Shown piece after piece: positions 37,061 to 46,560 of a DNA stretch of 64,000 nucleotides (position 1 is its first letter; every line of letters begins with the position of its first letter). The notes under the pieces were generated by a model that saw nothing but the letters and a program-made list of their open reading frames with translations, searched no databases and had not been told where the DNA came from. Source of the stretch: Yersinia hibernica (GTDB lineage Bacteria; Pseudomonadota; Gammaproteobacteria; Enterobacterales; Enterobacteriaceae); the NCBI RefSeq assembly GCF_004124235.1, contig NZ_CP032487.1:4154001-4218000 (forward strand), read 5' to 3'. The translations under genes were made by a program, and so were the position numbers.

Positions 37061-39043
37061 ATGCTTTCCTCAACATTCGTTCGTTCCAAAGCAGGGCTAG
37101 TCCCTGCTGTTCTGGCTGCGTTGATACTGGCAGCCTGTTCAGGCAGAGCACCACAGACGCCACCGCCCGTCAATATACAAGACGAAGCAAGCGCTAACTC
37201 TGACTATTATCTGCAACAGTTGCAACAGAGCGGTGATGATAACAAGGCTGACTGGCAATTACTTGCCATTCGTGCCCTGTTACGCGAAGGGAAAGCCCCT
37301 CAGGCAGCAGAACAACTTACCGCTTTGCCCGCTAATTTGAGTGACGCACAGCGCCAAGAACAGCAATTACTGACCGCAGAACTGTTGGTCGCTCAGAAAA
37401 ACAACCCTGCGGCTGCCGCTATTCTTGGCAAATTGGATGCAACTCAACTCTCTGCAAATCAACAGGTTCGCTTCTATCAAGCACAAATCGCCGCCAATCA
37501 GGGTAAAGCCACCTTGCCACTGATTCGCGCGTTTATTGCTCAAGAACCCTTGCTGAAAGATAAAGCACATCAAGATAATATTGATGGCACCTGGCAAGTA
37601 CTGGCGCAGCTCACACCACAAGAATTGAATAACATGGTGATTAATGCAGACGAAAATGTGCTGCAAGGCTGGCTGGATTTACTGCATGTTTGTCAGGATA
37701 ACAAGCAAGACCCGGACCTGCTGAAAGCCGGGATTAGAGATTGGCAAAACCGTTATCCGCAAAACCCGGCGGCGAAAAGTTTGCCGACGGCATTAACGCA
37801 AATCAGTAACTTCAGCCAGGCCTCTACGGCGAAAATTGCGCTGTTGTTGCCGTTGAGTGGCCCGGCGCAAGTCTTTGCCGATGCTATCCAACAAGGTTTT
37901 ACGGCCGCCCAGAATGGCTTGCCGGTCAACGCCCCTGCGCCGGTGACCCCCGACCCAATGGCAACCACGGCGGCTGATGGCTCCGCCGCCCCAGTGACAG
38001 AGGTTGCTCCAGTTGCAACCCCTGCCCCGGTCGTGGCACCTGTTGCCAGCAGTAATGCACAAGTGAAAGTCTACGACACCACCACCCAACCGGTGGCCGC
38101 ATTGTTGGCACAAGCTCAGCAGGATGGCGCTACCTTGGTTGTTGGCCCACTGTTGAAACCTGAAGTTGAACAACTGAGTGCCACGCCAAGCACACTAAAT
38201 ATTCTGGCGCTGAATCAGCCAGAAGTTAGCACCAATAGCCCAAATATCTGTTACTTCGCCCTGTCGCCAGAAGATGAAGCCCGCGATGCTGCGCATCATT
38301 TGTGGAGTCAGGAAAAAAGAGTGCCGCTGTTGCTGACACCGCGCGGCGCTTTTGGTGACCGCATCGCCAAGGCCTTTGCTGAAGAGTGGCAGAAACAAGG
38401 CGGGCAGACAGTATTGCAGCAAAACTTCGGCTCCACGGCGGAGTTGAAACAAGCCATCAACAGTGGCGCGGGTATCCGCTTAATCGGTCAGCCGGTGAGT
38501 GTGTCAAGCGCACCTGCGGCGGCCCCAGCTTCTGTGACCATCGCGGGCCTGACTATTCCTGCGCCGCCAGTCGATGCGCCGGTCGTTTCAACCTCTGCCG
38601 GTGGTAACATTGATGCGGTGTATATCATTGCAACCCCTGCCGAGCTGACATTGATTAAGCCGATGATTGATATGGCCACCAGCACCCGCACTAAACCGGC
38701 GCTGTTTGCCAGCTCACGTAGCTATCAAGCCGGCGCAGGCCCGGACTACCGCCTAGAGATGGAAGGCATTCAGTTTAGTGATATTCCATTAATGGCAGGC
38801 TCGAATCCTGCATTGATGCAACAAGCCGCGGCGAAATATTCCAACGATTATTCGCTGGTACGTTTATACGCCATGGGGATTGATGCATGGACATTATCGA
38901 ATCATTTTGCTGAAATGCGCCAAATTCCAGGTTTCCAAGTCAGTGGCACCACCGGGGATTTAACGGCATCTGCCGATTGTGTTATCACCCGCAAATTACC
39001 ATGGCTACAATATCGTCAAGGTATGGTGGTACCGGCAGCGTAA
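37061..39043 (+). CDS. lpoA: Outer-membrane lipoprotein LpoA, activator of PBP1A
   Basis: A 660-residue lipoprotein that spans the periplasm to stimulate the transpeptidase activity of PBP1A. The lipobox is LAACSG with Cys26. An N-terminal TPR-like helical domain (about 40-260) is followed by a periplasmic-binding-protein-like domain starting [24 protein letters not shown] low-complexity Ala/Pro/Val insert (about 290-350) occupies the flexible region that also varies in E. coli. ATG 37061 places the signal peptide correctly; an in-frame upstream start at 36965 would overlap rsmI. Confidence 0.95.
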   Translation: MLSSTFVRSKAGLVPAVLAALILAACSGRAPQTPPPVNIQDEASANSDYYLQQLQQSGDDNKADWQLLAIRALLREGKAPQAAEQLTALPANLSDAQRQEQQLLTAELLVAQKNNPAAAAILGKLDATQLSANQQVRFYQAQIAANQGKATLPLIRAFIAQEPLLKDKAHQDNIDGTWQVLAQLTPQELNNMVINADENVLQGWLDLLHVCQDNKQDPDLLKAGIRDWQNRYPQNPAAKSLPTALTQISNFSQASTAKIALLLPLSGPAQVFADAIQQGFTAAQNGLPVNAPAPVTPDPMATTAADGSAAPVTEVAPVATPAPVVAPVASSNAQVKVYDTTTQPVAALLAQAQQDGATLVVGPLLKPEVEQLSATPSTLNILALNQPEVSTNSPNICYFALSPEDEARDAAHHLWSQEKRVPLLLTPRGAFGDRIAKAFAEEWQKQGGQTVLQQNFGSTAELKQAINSGAGIRLIGQPVSVSSAPAAAPASVTIAGLTIPAPPVDAPVVSTSAGGNIDAVYIIATPAELTLIKPMIDMATSTRTKPALFASSRSYQAGAGPDYRLEMEGIQFSDIPLMAGSNPALMQQAAAKYSNDYSLVRLYAMGIDAWTLSNHFAEMRQIPGFQVSGTTGDLTASADCVITRKLPWLQYRQGMVVPAA

Positions 39044-39087
39044 AGTGATTCGGGTGACAACCCCATAACTTCAAGGATGAAGGGAAT

Positions 39088-39441
39088 ATGAGTCAACGGA
39101 TGACGGGCACACACTATGAAAACCAAGCTCGCGTCTATCTTGAGCGGGCTGGTTTAGTGTTTGAGGCGGCAAATGTCACCTATCAAAGCGGTGAAATTGA
39201 CCTTATCATGCGCGATGGGGCCACTTGGGTATTTGTTGAGGTTCGCTTTCGGCGCAATGCCCTATTTGGCGGTGCTGCGGCCAGTGTCACTTACAGCAAG
39301 CAACAACGGCTACTCCGAGCCGCCGCCCTTTGGCTGGCACAGCGGAATGCCAGTTTTGCCACAACGCCGTGCCGTTTTGATGTTTTTGCCATCACCGGCA
39401 GTCAGTTAGAATGGCTGCCAAACGCCTTCAATACGGATTGA
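39088..39441 (+). CDS. yraN: UPF0102 nuclease-fold protein YraN
   Basis: A 117-residue protein of the UPF0102 family with a restriction-endonuclease-like core: [17 protein letters not shown], the [10 protein letters not shown] aspartate motif and [10 protein letters not shown]. Biochemical role unsettled. It follows lpoA by 44 bases and precedes diaA, the common gammaproteobacterial order. Confidence 0.93.
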   Translation: MSQRMTGTHYENQARVYLERAGLVFEAANVTYQSGEIDLIMRDGATWVFVEVRFRRNALFGGAAASVTYSKQQRLLRAAALWLAQRNASFATTPCRFDVFAITGSQLEWLPNAFNTD

Positions 39442-39495
39442 TAATTTTTCTCCGGTTTATGTTGGCTATTATATTATTAAGTGGGTTAAATCAAC

Positions 39496-40086
39496 GTGCT
39501 GGATAGAATCAAAGGTTGCTTTACAGAAAGTATTCAAACCCAGATTGCCGCGGCTGAGGCACTGCCTGATGCCATCTCCCGTGCAGCAATGACATTGGTT
39601 CAGTCACTGCTCAATGGCAATAAAATTCTCTGCTGCGGTAATGGGACTTCTGCGGCTAATGCGCAACACTTTGCGGCCAGCATGATAAACCGTTTTGAAA
39701 CAGAACGGCCAAGCCTGCCAGCTATTGCTTTGAATGCTGATAATGTTGTTCTCACCGCGATTACCAATGACCGTTTGCATGATGAAGTCTATGCCAAACA
39801 GGTGCGCGCGCTCGGACATGCTGGTGATGTTTTGCTCGCTATTTCGACTCGTGGTAATAGCCGTGATATTGTGAAGGCGGTTGAAGCAGCAGTCACCCGT
39901 GATATGACCATCGTCGCGCTTACTGGCTATGATGGTGGCGAGTTGGCTGGCTTGTTAGGTCAGCAGGATGTTGAAATCCGCATACCTTCGCACCGGAGCG
40001 CTCGGGTTCAAGAATTACACATGCTCACCGTGAATTGCTTATGTGATTTAATTGATAACACTCTATTTCCTCATCAGGACGATTAA
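39496..40086 (+). CDS. diaA: DnaA initiator-associating protein DiaA
   Basis: A 196-residue SIS-domain protein, close in fold to phosphoheptose isomerase, that forms tetramers binding several DnaA molecules and promotes timely initiation at ori[21 protein letters not shown] and [16 protein letters not shown] are the SIS motifs. The sequence is nearly identical to E. coli DiaA from residue 4 onward, fixing the GTG start at 39496. Confidence 0.96.
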   Translation: MLDRIKGCFTESIQTQIAAAEALPDAISRAAMTLVQSLLNGNKILCCGNGTSAANAQHFAASMINRFETERPSLPAIALNADNVVLTAITNDRLHDEVYAKQVRALGHAGDVLLAISTRGNSRDIVKAVEAAVTRDMTIVALTGYDGGELAGLLGQQDVEIRIPSHRSARVQELHMLTVNCLCDLIDNTLFPHQDD

Positions 40087-40096
40087 AGGAGCACGA

Positions 40097-40672
40097 ATGA
40101 AGGTTGGTTATATTTTTGCCATGCTATTCAGCGCCCTACTATTACAAGGTTGTGTTGGTGCTGTCGTAGTTGGCAGTGCCGCCGTTGCAACCAAATCGGC
40201 CACAGACCCCCGTTCTGTCGGCACTCAGGTAGACGATGGCACACTGGAGGCCAGAGTCGTCAACGCGCTAAGCAAAGATCAGCAGATAAAGAGCCAAACA
40301 CGTTTTGTGGTGACCGCTTATCAAGGGAAAGTTTTGCTGACTGGGCAATCGCCAACTGCTGAACTGTCTAACCGCGCCAAACAAATTGCTGCCGGTGTTG
40401 ATGGTGCCACAGAAGTGTATAACGAGATGCGTCTGGGTAAACCGGTCGATCTGGCCACCGCATCAATGGACACCTGGATTACCACCAAAGTCCGGTCACA
40501 GTTGCTGACCGCAGACTCGGTTAAATCTTCCAATGTGAAAGTGACCACTGAGAATAGCGAAGTTTTCCTGTTGGGCCTGGTGACTCAGCAAGAAGGGCAA
40601 TCGGCCGCTCAGATAGCCAGTCAGGTCAGTGGCGTTAAGCATGTCACGACCGCATTTACTATCGTGAAATAA
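40097..40672 (+). CDS. dolP: Outer-membrane lipoprotein DolP (YraP), two BON domains
   Basis: A 191-residue lipoprotein with lipobox LLLQGC (Cys19) and tandem BON domains (about 45-115 and 120-190), such as RVVNALSKDQQIKSQTRFVVTAYQGKVLLTG. DolP sits at the division site, binds anionic phospholipid and supports envelope integrity and BAM function. ATG 40097 with AAAGGAG upstream is chosen over an in-frame start inside diaA. Confidence 0.95.
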   Translation: MKVGYIFAMLFSALLLQGCVGAVVVGSAAVATKSATDPRSVGTQVDDGTLEARVVNALSKDQQIKSQTRFVVTAYQGKVLLTGQSPTAELSNRAKQIAAGVDGATEVYNEMRLGKPVDLATASMDTWITTKVRSQLLTADSVKSSNVKVTTENSEVFLLGLVTQQEGQSAAQIASQVSGVKHVTTAFTIVK

Positions 40673-40719
40673 CCTGATTGAAAAATCGGCCAGTTTAGGT
40701 AAATAGCATTATATTTATT

Positions 40720-40749
40720 AAGGGCTTAGAGCAATCTAAGCCCTTTTTT
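40720..40749. terminator. Terminator between dolP and mtgA
   Basis: AGGGCTTAGA (40721-40730) pairs with TCTAAGCCCT (40734-40743), then TTTTTT. The plus-strand T run overlaps the 3' end of the convergent mtgA. Confidence 0.9.
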
Positions 40750-41473
40750 AATCGAGAGAATTCTGTTGAATGAACTCTTTCCCCCCTAACTGCCGCATTT
40801 GGCGCAAAATCCACTGCTGGCGGGAAATAACATAACCTGATGGCGCATTAACCTTAAAACGCAGCGGATTAGGCAATACCGCGGCCAATAATGCGGCTTC
40901 CGCTGCGCTCAGTTTACTGGCCGGTTTATTGAAAAAGTGGCGAGCCGCGGCTTCCACGCCAAAAATACCGTCGCCAAACTCCGCGATATTCAGATAAACC
41001 GTCAGGATACGCCGCTTAGTCCACACCAACTCAATACCGGCAGTCAATCCGACTTCCAGCCCTTTACGCAGCCAACTGCGCCCATCCCACAGGAACAGAT
41101 TTTTGGCTGTTTGTTGCGATAGGGTCGAAGCACCGCGGAGACGATTTTGATTGCGCTGATTGTGGGCCAGCGCCAACTCAATGGCTCCGACATCAAACCC
41201 CCAATGCTCGGGGAATTTTTGATCTTCAGCAGCCATGACCGCCAGCGCCATATAAGGTGAAATTTCATCCATGGGCACCCAATCAGAATGCGCAACATAG
41301 GAAAAATCACCACTCAGCCAAGCCCCCAACTGCCTCTCAATCATCACCATGGAGAATGGCACTGGCAGGAAAGCAAAAATCAAAATGCCGGCCAACCACA
41401 GCGCAACAATACCGATAATGCCCCGTTTTCCCCAATACCAAAGCCAATTTATTCCACGCCGGGCTGCGATCAT
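40748..41473 (-). CDS. mtgA: Monofunctional peptidoglycan glycosyltransferase MtgA
   Basis: A 241-residue GT51 glycosyltransferase polymerising lipid II. One N-terminal transmembrane helix (about 18-38) is followed by the GT51 motifs [58 protein letters not shown] and [16 protein letters not shown] sequence. No transpeptidase domain is present, as expected. The start overlaps the elbB stop by four bases. Confidence 0.96.
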   Translation of the reverse strand: MIAARRGINWLWYWGKRGIIGIVALWLAGILIFAFLPVPFSMVMIERQLGAWLSGDFSYVAHSDWVPMDEISPYMALAVMAAEDQKFPEHWGFDVGAIELALAHNQRNQNRLRGASTLSQQTAKNLFLWDGRSWLRKGLEVGLTAGIELVWTKRRILTVYLNIAEFGDGIFGVEAAARHFFNKPASKLSAAEAALLAAVLPNPLRFKVNAPSGYVISRQQWILRQMRQLGGKEFIQQNSLD

Positions 41474-42123
41474 TCGGTTAAATCCAACACCTTAGTGACC
41501 AACTTATCAATACCTTTTGCGGCTTCAGAAATGGATGCTGCCAACATATAGGCCGGTGTGGTGACCACTTTATTTTCAATATCAACCACGACATCATCAG
41601 CAGGGCAAATAACATGCTCGCCCCCCATAACCTCAATAGCATCAATAGTATCGGGATCATTACCAATGGTCAGGCGCACAGGTTTCCCCAACAATTTTGG
41701 TAGCATCACCGGCGAAATACACATAAACCCAATTGGTTTACCGGCCTTATGCATTGATTGGGTAAGCTTATATAAATCCGGATCTACAGCACATTCAGAA
41801 CCCTTAATCGCGAAATCACTGAGATTCTTCGCGGCGCCAAAACCACCAGGAACAATAAGGGCATCCAAGGCCTCTGAATTGGCGACAGAAAGCGGCTTTA
41901 TCAGACTGCGGGCAATACGCGCAGATTCCACTAAAACATTCCGCTGCTCGGCGGGCTCTTCACCAGTAAGATGATTAATAACATGGAGTTGCGGTTTATC
42001 GGGGGCGAAGAATAAAACGCGAGCTCCAGCACGATCCAATGCTAATATAGTTAAGACAGACTCATGTATCTCTGAGCCATCTAAAACACCACATCCGCTC
42101 AGCACTACCCCGACTGTTTTCAT
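41470..42123 (-). CDS. elbB: DJ-1/PfpI-superfamily glyoxalase ElbB
   Basis: A 217-residue class I glutamine-amidotransferase-like protein of the ElbB/Es1 group. [12 protein letters not shown] and the nucleophile-elbow-like [15 protein letters not shown] are conserved. The E. coli protein shows weak glyoxalase activity and was linked to isoprenoid synthesis; its physiological role is unsettled. It is in an operon with mtgA and faces arcZ. Confidence 0.94.
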   Translation of the reverse strand: MKTVGVVLSGCGVLDGSEIHESVLTILALDRAGARVLFFAPDKPQLHVINHLTGEEPAEQRNVLVESARIARSLIKPLSVANSEALDALIVPGGFGAAKNLSDFAIKGSECAVDPDLYKLTQSMHKAGKPIGFMCISPVMLPKLLGKPVRLTIGNDPDTIDAIEVMGGEHVICPADDVVVDIENKVVTTPAYMLAASISEAAKGIDKLVTKVLDLTE

Positions 42124-42258
42124 CGCACCTCTCCTTTTCTCACTCTGTCAATTGCTTAACCCGTTCTAGTGACAAAGACGAATCTCTATCACAAATTTTA
42201 ATGAATCTTGTAACAAGAGCGCTTACATTTGCTATGTTGTTGCTTGTATGATGTATGG

Positions 42259-42374
42259 AAGAATCCTTACAACCTGCGAATCCATTCGAAATCGAAATAA
42301 TATGCAGGTTAACGATTTCCCTGGTGTTGGCGCAGTATTCGCGCACCCCGGCCTCGGTCGGGGTTATTTTTTTT
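42259..42374 (+). ncRNA. arcZ: Hfq-dependent small RNA ArcZ
   Basis: The 3' part is essentially that of E. coli ArcZ: GATTTCCCTGGTGTTGGCGC at 42314-42333, then GCGCACCCCGG...CGGGGTTATTTTTTTT forming the terminator. Upstream AACCTGC and GCAGGTT (42271-42309) form the 5' stem. A promoter TTACAT (42223) with TATGAT (42247) at 18-base spacing places the start near 42258. ArcZ activates rpoS translation and represses motility and arcB-related targets; its 3' end overlaps the end of arcB antisense. Confidence 0.92.
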
Positions 42375-44700
42375 CAGCTTCTGCTGCCCACTCACGTAAC
42401 ACCTGAACATCATGACGCCATTCTGATTTTAATTCATCGACCCAATCTTGCACGTTATCCCACCATGCTGGTAGTGTCGGAGTTTGAATCTGTTGTGCCA
42501 GTTGCTGGATATGGCGCAAGCCGACCGAGCCTGCGGCCCCTTTAATCTTGTGCGCCTCTTCCGTAATGCCCTGCTGATCACGTGCGGTCATATTGGAATC
42601 CAATACCGCCAAATAACCCGGCATCATTTGTTCAAACATTTCCAAGCTTTGATGAATCAATTGTGGGCCAACCAAATCGATGTATTGTTCCAGCATGGCA
42701 GTATCAAGTAACGATTCATGGGTTTGCATCACTTTATGTTCCTGTTTTTTAGCGGCAGACGAAGGCTTATGATCCCAGAATTGCTTAATCATGGCCGTGA
42801 GCGCCGGAACCGATAACGGCTTACTCAGCACATCATCCATCCCAGCATCCAGATATTCTTTCTTATCTTTCAGTACGTTGGCAGTCAAGGCCACCAAAGG
42901 CGGCAAGGATTGCTGCCCATAATCAGCCCTAATTTGGCGCGCGATATCCAAGCCACTCATATCCGGCAGCTGAATATCCAGCAGCACCAAATCAAAATCA
43001 TCAGGTTTGAACATCGCCAAGGCATCGCGGCCGTTCATCGCCACCTCAACACTATTGCCCAATTTCTCCAACACCGAGCGCGCGACAATGACATTCAGCT
43101 CAATATCTTCCACCAGCAATACATGCAGAGCCGGAAGCGGGATATCTTCGCCTGATGGCGCGCTGGACGCGGCTTGCACCGCCGGCGCTTTGATGGTCAA
43201 AGTAAAGCATGACCCAGCGCCCTGGATGCTTTTCACCGTGATATCACCGCCCATGCTTTGCGCCAACCGTTTAGACACCGCCAGCCCAATCCCGGTTCCT
43301 GTCGCCGGGCGGCCGCCATTGCTGTCTTTCACCTGATAATACATAGCAAAAATCTTATCTTGTTCATCTTCAGGAATTCCCATACCGGAATCTTCCACTT
43401 CAAAGATCAAGCGGTCGGAGCCTTCACGCCGGACGCGCACCACAATTTTGCCCTGCTGTGTAAATTTCACCGCGTTGCCTATCAAATTCCACAAAATCTG
43501 GCGCAAGCGCGTTCCGTCGGTAATAACTTTCTCCGGCAGTGGTAATTGCGGCTCCATGATGAACTTTAGCCCTTTCGGCTGCACTAATAGGCCAGAAAGA
43601 TTTTCTAGATCCGCCATAAACCCAGTGAAATCAATTGGTTGATTATCCAACTGAACTTTACGCCGCTCCAGCTTATCCATCTCAATGATATCGTTGAAGA
43701 TATTACCGAGGGTTATGGCACTAACATGAATGGTTTTCAGATATTTCAGCTGTTCACTGTCTAATTCGGTATCTAACAAGATGCGGCTCAGGCCAACAAT
43801 GCCATTAAGTGGCGTACGCAGCTCGTGGCTGATGGTTGAGATGAAAGTGGTCTTATCCCTACTGGCATTCTCCAGCGCGTCCTGGTAGCGTTTACGTTCA
43901 GTTATATCGCGACCAAACCCCATCAGCCCGTGTCGTTTACCCACGCGGTCATAAAACGGCACTTTGCGTAATTCAAAACAGGCTTTCCGACCATCGGGAT
44001 AAACCAGCCACTGTTCATAAGTCAAGGAAACATTGTGGCGGAAGACTTTCTCATCCGTCTCCATCACTTTTTCAGCAATATCTGGGGCATAGACATCTTT
44101 TGGCGTCAGCCCAACCAATTGTTTCTCACTTTTACCGGTGAGCAACTCCATCGCTCTATTGCAGCCAGAAAACTCATTAGCTTCGTTACGGTAATAAACC
44201 AGATCCGGTGAAGCATCTAAAAAAGAGCGTAATAAAGCCGACTGCTGGCCCAGTTCCACCTGCGCCTGTTCACGGTGGCCCATCTCTTCTTTTAGCTTGT
44301 CGACCACTTGCAGATGGGCCTTCTCTGCCTTCTCACGTTCAACAATTTCCTGATTAAGTTGGGCAATATTTTCAGTCAGTTGCTTATTTAGCTCCAAATC
44401 GCGATGGCGCATCACTTCAAGCTTATCGACCAAACGCGACAAGCGCTGGCGCGACTCTTCCAGTTGCTCAACCACGACCGATAGGAAATACACCGCCCAC
44501 GGGGTAATTAACAAACCAAAGAAAATAGAACGCACGAAATCAAGGGTTTCAACCGAGCCCCTCAAGGCAAATGTTACCGCCATCTGAACCACCATGGCCA
44601 ACAGCACCAACACAGATGCCAAGAGCACTGAGAAGCGAACTAGCCCTAACTTAACCATTAAATCAACATAGTACTGGGCTAATACCCTGATTTGCTTCAT
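42364..44700 (-). CDS. arcB: Aerobic respiration control hybrid sensor kinase ArcB
   Basis: A 778-residue tripartite hybrid histidine kinase, the same length as E. coli ArcB. Two N-terminal transmembrane helices lie within about residues 22-78, followed by a coiled coil, a PAS domain (about 155-265), an HK domain with STISHELRTPLNG (His near 292), an ATPase domain (GTGIGLAVSKRLAQSMGG), a receiver with LVLLDIQLPDMSG (Asp near 576), and an HPt with EAHKIKGAAGSVG (His near 717). It senses quinone redox state and phosphorylates ArcA. Its 3' end overlaps arcZ on the opposite strand. Confidence 0.97.
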   Translation of the reverse strand: MKQIRVLAQYYVDLMVKLGLVRFSVLLASVLVLLAMVVQMAVTFALRGSVETLDFVRSIFFGLLITPWAVYFLSVVVEQLEESRQRLSRLVDKLEVMRHRDLELNKQLTENIAQLNQEIVEREKAEKAHLQVVDKLKEEMGHREQAQVELGQQSALLRSFLDASPDLVYYRNEANEFSGCNRAMELLTGKSEKQLVGLTPKDVYAPDIAEKVMETDEKVFRHNVSLTYEQWLVYPDGRKACFELRKVPFYDRVGKRHGLMGFGRDITERKRYQDALENASRDKTTFISTISHELRTPLNGIVGLSRILLDTELDSEQLKYLKTIHVSAITLGNIFNDIIEMDKLERRKVQLDNQPIDFTGFMADLENLSGLLVQPKGLKFIMEPQLPLPEKVITDGTRLRQILWNLIGNAVKFTQQGKIVVRVRREGSDRLIFEVEDSGMGIPEDEQDKIFAMYYQVKDSNGGRPATGTGIGLAVSKRLAQSMGGDITVKSIQGAGSCFTLTIKAPAVQAASSAPSGEDIPLPALHVLLVEDIELNVIVARSVLEKLGNSVEVAMNGRDALAMFKPDDFDLVLLDIQLPDMSGLDIARQIRADYGQQSLPPLVALTANVLKDKKEYLDAGMDDVLSKPLSVPALTAMIKQFWDHKPSSAAKKQEHKVMQTHESLLDTAMLEQYIDLVGPQLIHQSLEMFEQMMPGYLAVLDSNMTARDQQGITEEAHKIKGAAGSVGLRHIQQLAQQIQTPTLPAWWDNVQDWVDELKSEWRHDVQVLREWAAEAEKK

Positions 44701-44940
44701 AGCAACCTCTGTCTGTGTTTATCTGATAAATCATACCGCAAAACCGCCAAGAGATAAGATGGCTTCCTCAGAAGTGTGGAAAAGATTGCAAATCACGCAG
44801 AGGGATGGGAGAAATAATATTTTCTACAGACTAATAATAAGCAAGCGGCAGATAATGCCACCCGACCACGGGGAAGTGTGTCGTGGGCCACAGCCGCAGC
44901 CCCGAGACATGCAACTCGCTGTTAGCTCGCCTTCCTTCTT

Positions 44941-45864
44941 TTAAGCATAACGATAGCCATCGCCAATGGCCGCCCCCTGCACTCCATGCTCGAGCAAATA
45001 ATTATTTAACTCATTCATACCAACCCAACGATTCGCGCACCACAATGGCGCAAGCAGCGTCGGCCTGCGGGCACTGGCAGAAATCCGGTGGTAGACAATC
45101 TCGGCGGGGGTATGGCGGATCATTTCACCCGCGGTGAGCACATATTCATCCAACGTCAGCTCTGGCAAACGCCCAGCTCGCCATGCTTTGGCCATCGTGC
45201 TGCCATCTACAATATGCAACGGATGCAGTTTTAGCCCATCGACCCCCGTTGCGACCACTTTATCCAGTGTTTCCATGGCCTGCACTTGGCCCTCTCCAGG
45301 CAGCCCAACAATCAAATGACAGCATACTTTTAACCCTCTGGCACGGGCGCGGCGAGCCGTTTGTTGGTAGCAAGCAAAATCATGGCCGCGATTAATACGT
45401 TTAAGCGTTTTATCATTTGCCGTCTGTAACCCCAGCTCTAGCCAGACTTCATAGCCTTGCTGATGATAACCACTCAGTAAATCCAGCACGGCATCCGGCA
45501 CACAATCGGGCCGGGTTCCAACACATAAACCGACAATGTCGGCCTCGGCCAAAGCTTGCTGATACATCGCCGCCAGCGCATTGACCTCTGCATAAGTACT
45601 GGTATAGGCCTGAAAGTAAGCTAGGTAGCGTTTTGCCCGATTAACTTTGTTTGCCTGTTCTGCCAGCTGCTGCGCAATACCCTGTTGCTGCATTTGTTCA
45701 TCAGCAAATGAGGCCACATTGCAAAATGTGCAACCGCCGCGCCCCAGAGTTCCATCGCGATTAGGGCAGCTAAACCCGCCGTGTAGCGTGAGTTTATGAA
45801 TTTTTTCGCCATAGCGGCGCTGTAAATCCGCACCAAACATATTGACTAATTTCTGCAACTGCAT
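44941..45864 (-). CDS. yhcC: Radical SAM protein YhcC (TIGR01212 family)
   Basis: A 307-residue radical-SAM protein. The N-terminal cluster-binding cysteines are in GGFSCPNRDGTLGRGGCTFCNVASF, an elongated version of CxxxCxxC characteristic of this family. Conserved stretches GLCVGTRPDCVPD, ELGLQTANDKTL and HLIVGLPGEG follow. The reaction is not firmly established. ATG 45864 (MQLQKLVNMFG) matches E. coli; a TTG start at 45885 adds seven residues. Confidence 0.93.
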   Translation of the reverse strand: MQLQKLVNMFGADLQRRYGEKIHKLTLHGGFSCPNRDGTLGRGGCTFCNVASFADEQMQQQGIAQQLAEQANKVNRAKRYLAYFQAYTSTYAEVNALAAMYQQALAEADIVGLCVGTRPDCVPDAVLDLLSGYHQQGYEVWLELGLQTANDKTLKRINRGHDFACYQQTARRARARGLKVCCHLIVGLPGEGQVQAMETLDKVVATGVDGLKLHPLHIVDGSTMAKAWRAGRLPELTLDEYVLTAGEMIRHTPAEIVYHRISASARRPTLLAPLWCANRWVGMNELNNYLLEHGVQGAAIGDGYRYA

Positions 45865-46337
45865 AATCTTGCTACTGCCTGTCAAAAAAGAGCTTAAGGC
45901 TACCCGCTAGCGATACGATTCGCGATGACAGAGATCAACTCCCATGCCCATGGGTGCAACCTCGCATAATCATTCATTATAAATGCAAATAAAATCACTT
46001 GACCGATGATTAAATTTTCTTATTCTCACCCAGTTCTGAGCGCCCTCATGACAATTCAGTGAAAAATAGTGCTAAACACCATAAAATATAATGAATGCAG
46101 CATATAACTCCACAATCCCCATAAGCACTAGCATGGTGCAGAGATTTGTCGATTGCACTATAGTGAGACAGCTCACACTTTGGCATCTACCCCATGAAGC
46201 ATTCAGCAGGGTAAAAGTGTCGATAAATCTATATTTTTCATCATGATAACCCCCATTATTACCTTAAAGATATATCTTAAGCCTATATTTGACCTGAGTA
46301 TTCTTTCTCGCTAAGTTGGAAGTCCGCTGGAAGCTTT

Positions 46338-46451
46338 CTAGACGGGCAAACGTCTAGTCATAATTATGCAGTAATTTAAGACTCCCTCTTAAAACAAGTC
46401 TTATACCACTTGTGAGAACCGTCACAAGAGGCCATTTCCGGAGGGCGGAAA
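46338..46451 (+). promoter_or_regulatory. Structured leader upstream of gltB
   Basis: Three consecutive perfect hairpins precede gltB: CTAGACG/CGTCTAG (46338-46357), CTTGTGA/TCACAAG (46409-46428) and TTTCCG/CGGAAA (46435-46451). They suggest a folded 5' untranslated region of more than 200 nt, or operator sites. The remaining stretch 45865-46337 is AT-rich and holds the promoters of yhcC and gltBD; I see no gene there. Confidence 0.45.
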
Positions 46452-46560
46452 AGCAGATTTGTCGCGAAATACGCGCCTGTCAGCGAACCCCGCCTGAGGT
46501 AAATAGGCCTTCTGGAGTCGGTTTGTGAGAGTCTCGCAGAGCCTGGGGAGGTTCACTGAT

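Noticed and set aside
37950..38110. Repetitive Ala/Pro/Val segment in lpoA as a tandem repeat of foreign origin
   Set aside because: LpoA proteins normally have a variable, low-complexity insert here; no exact nucleotide repeat units are visible.
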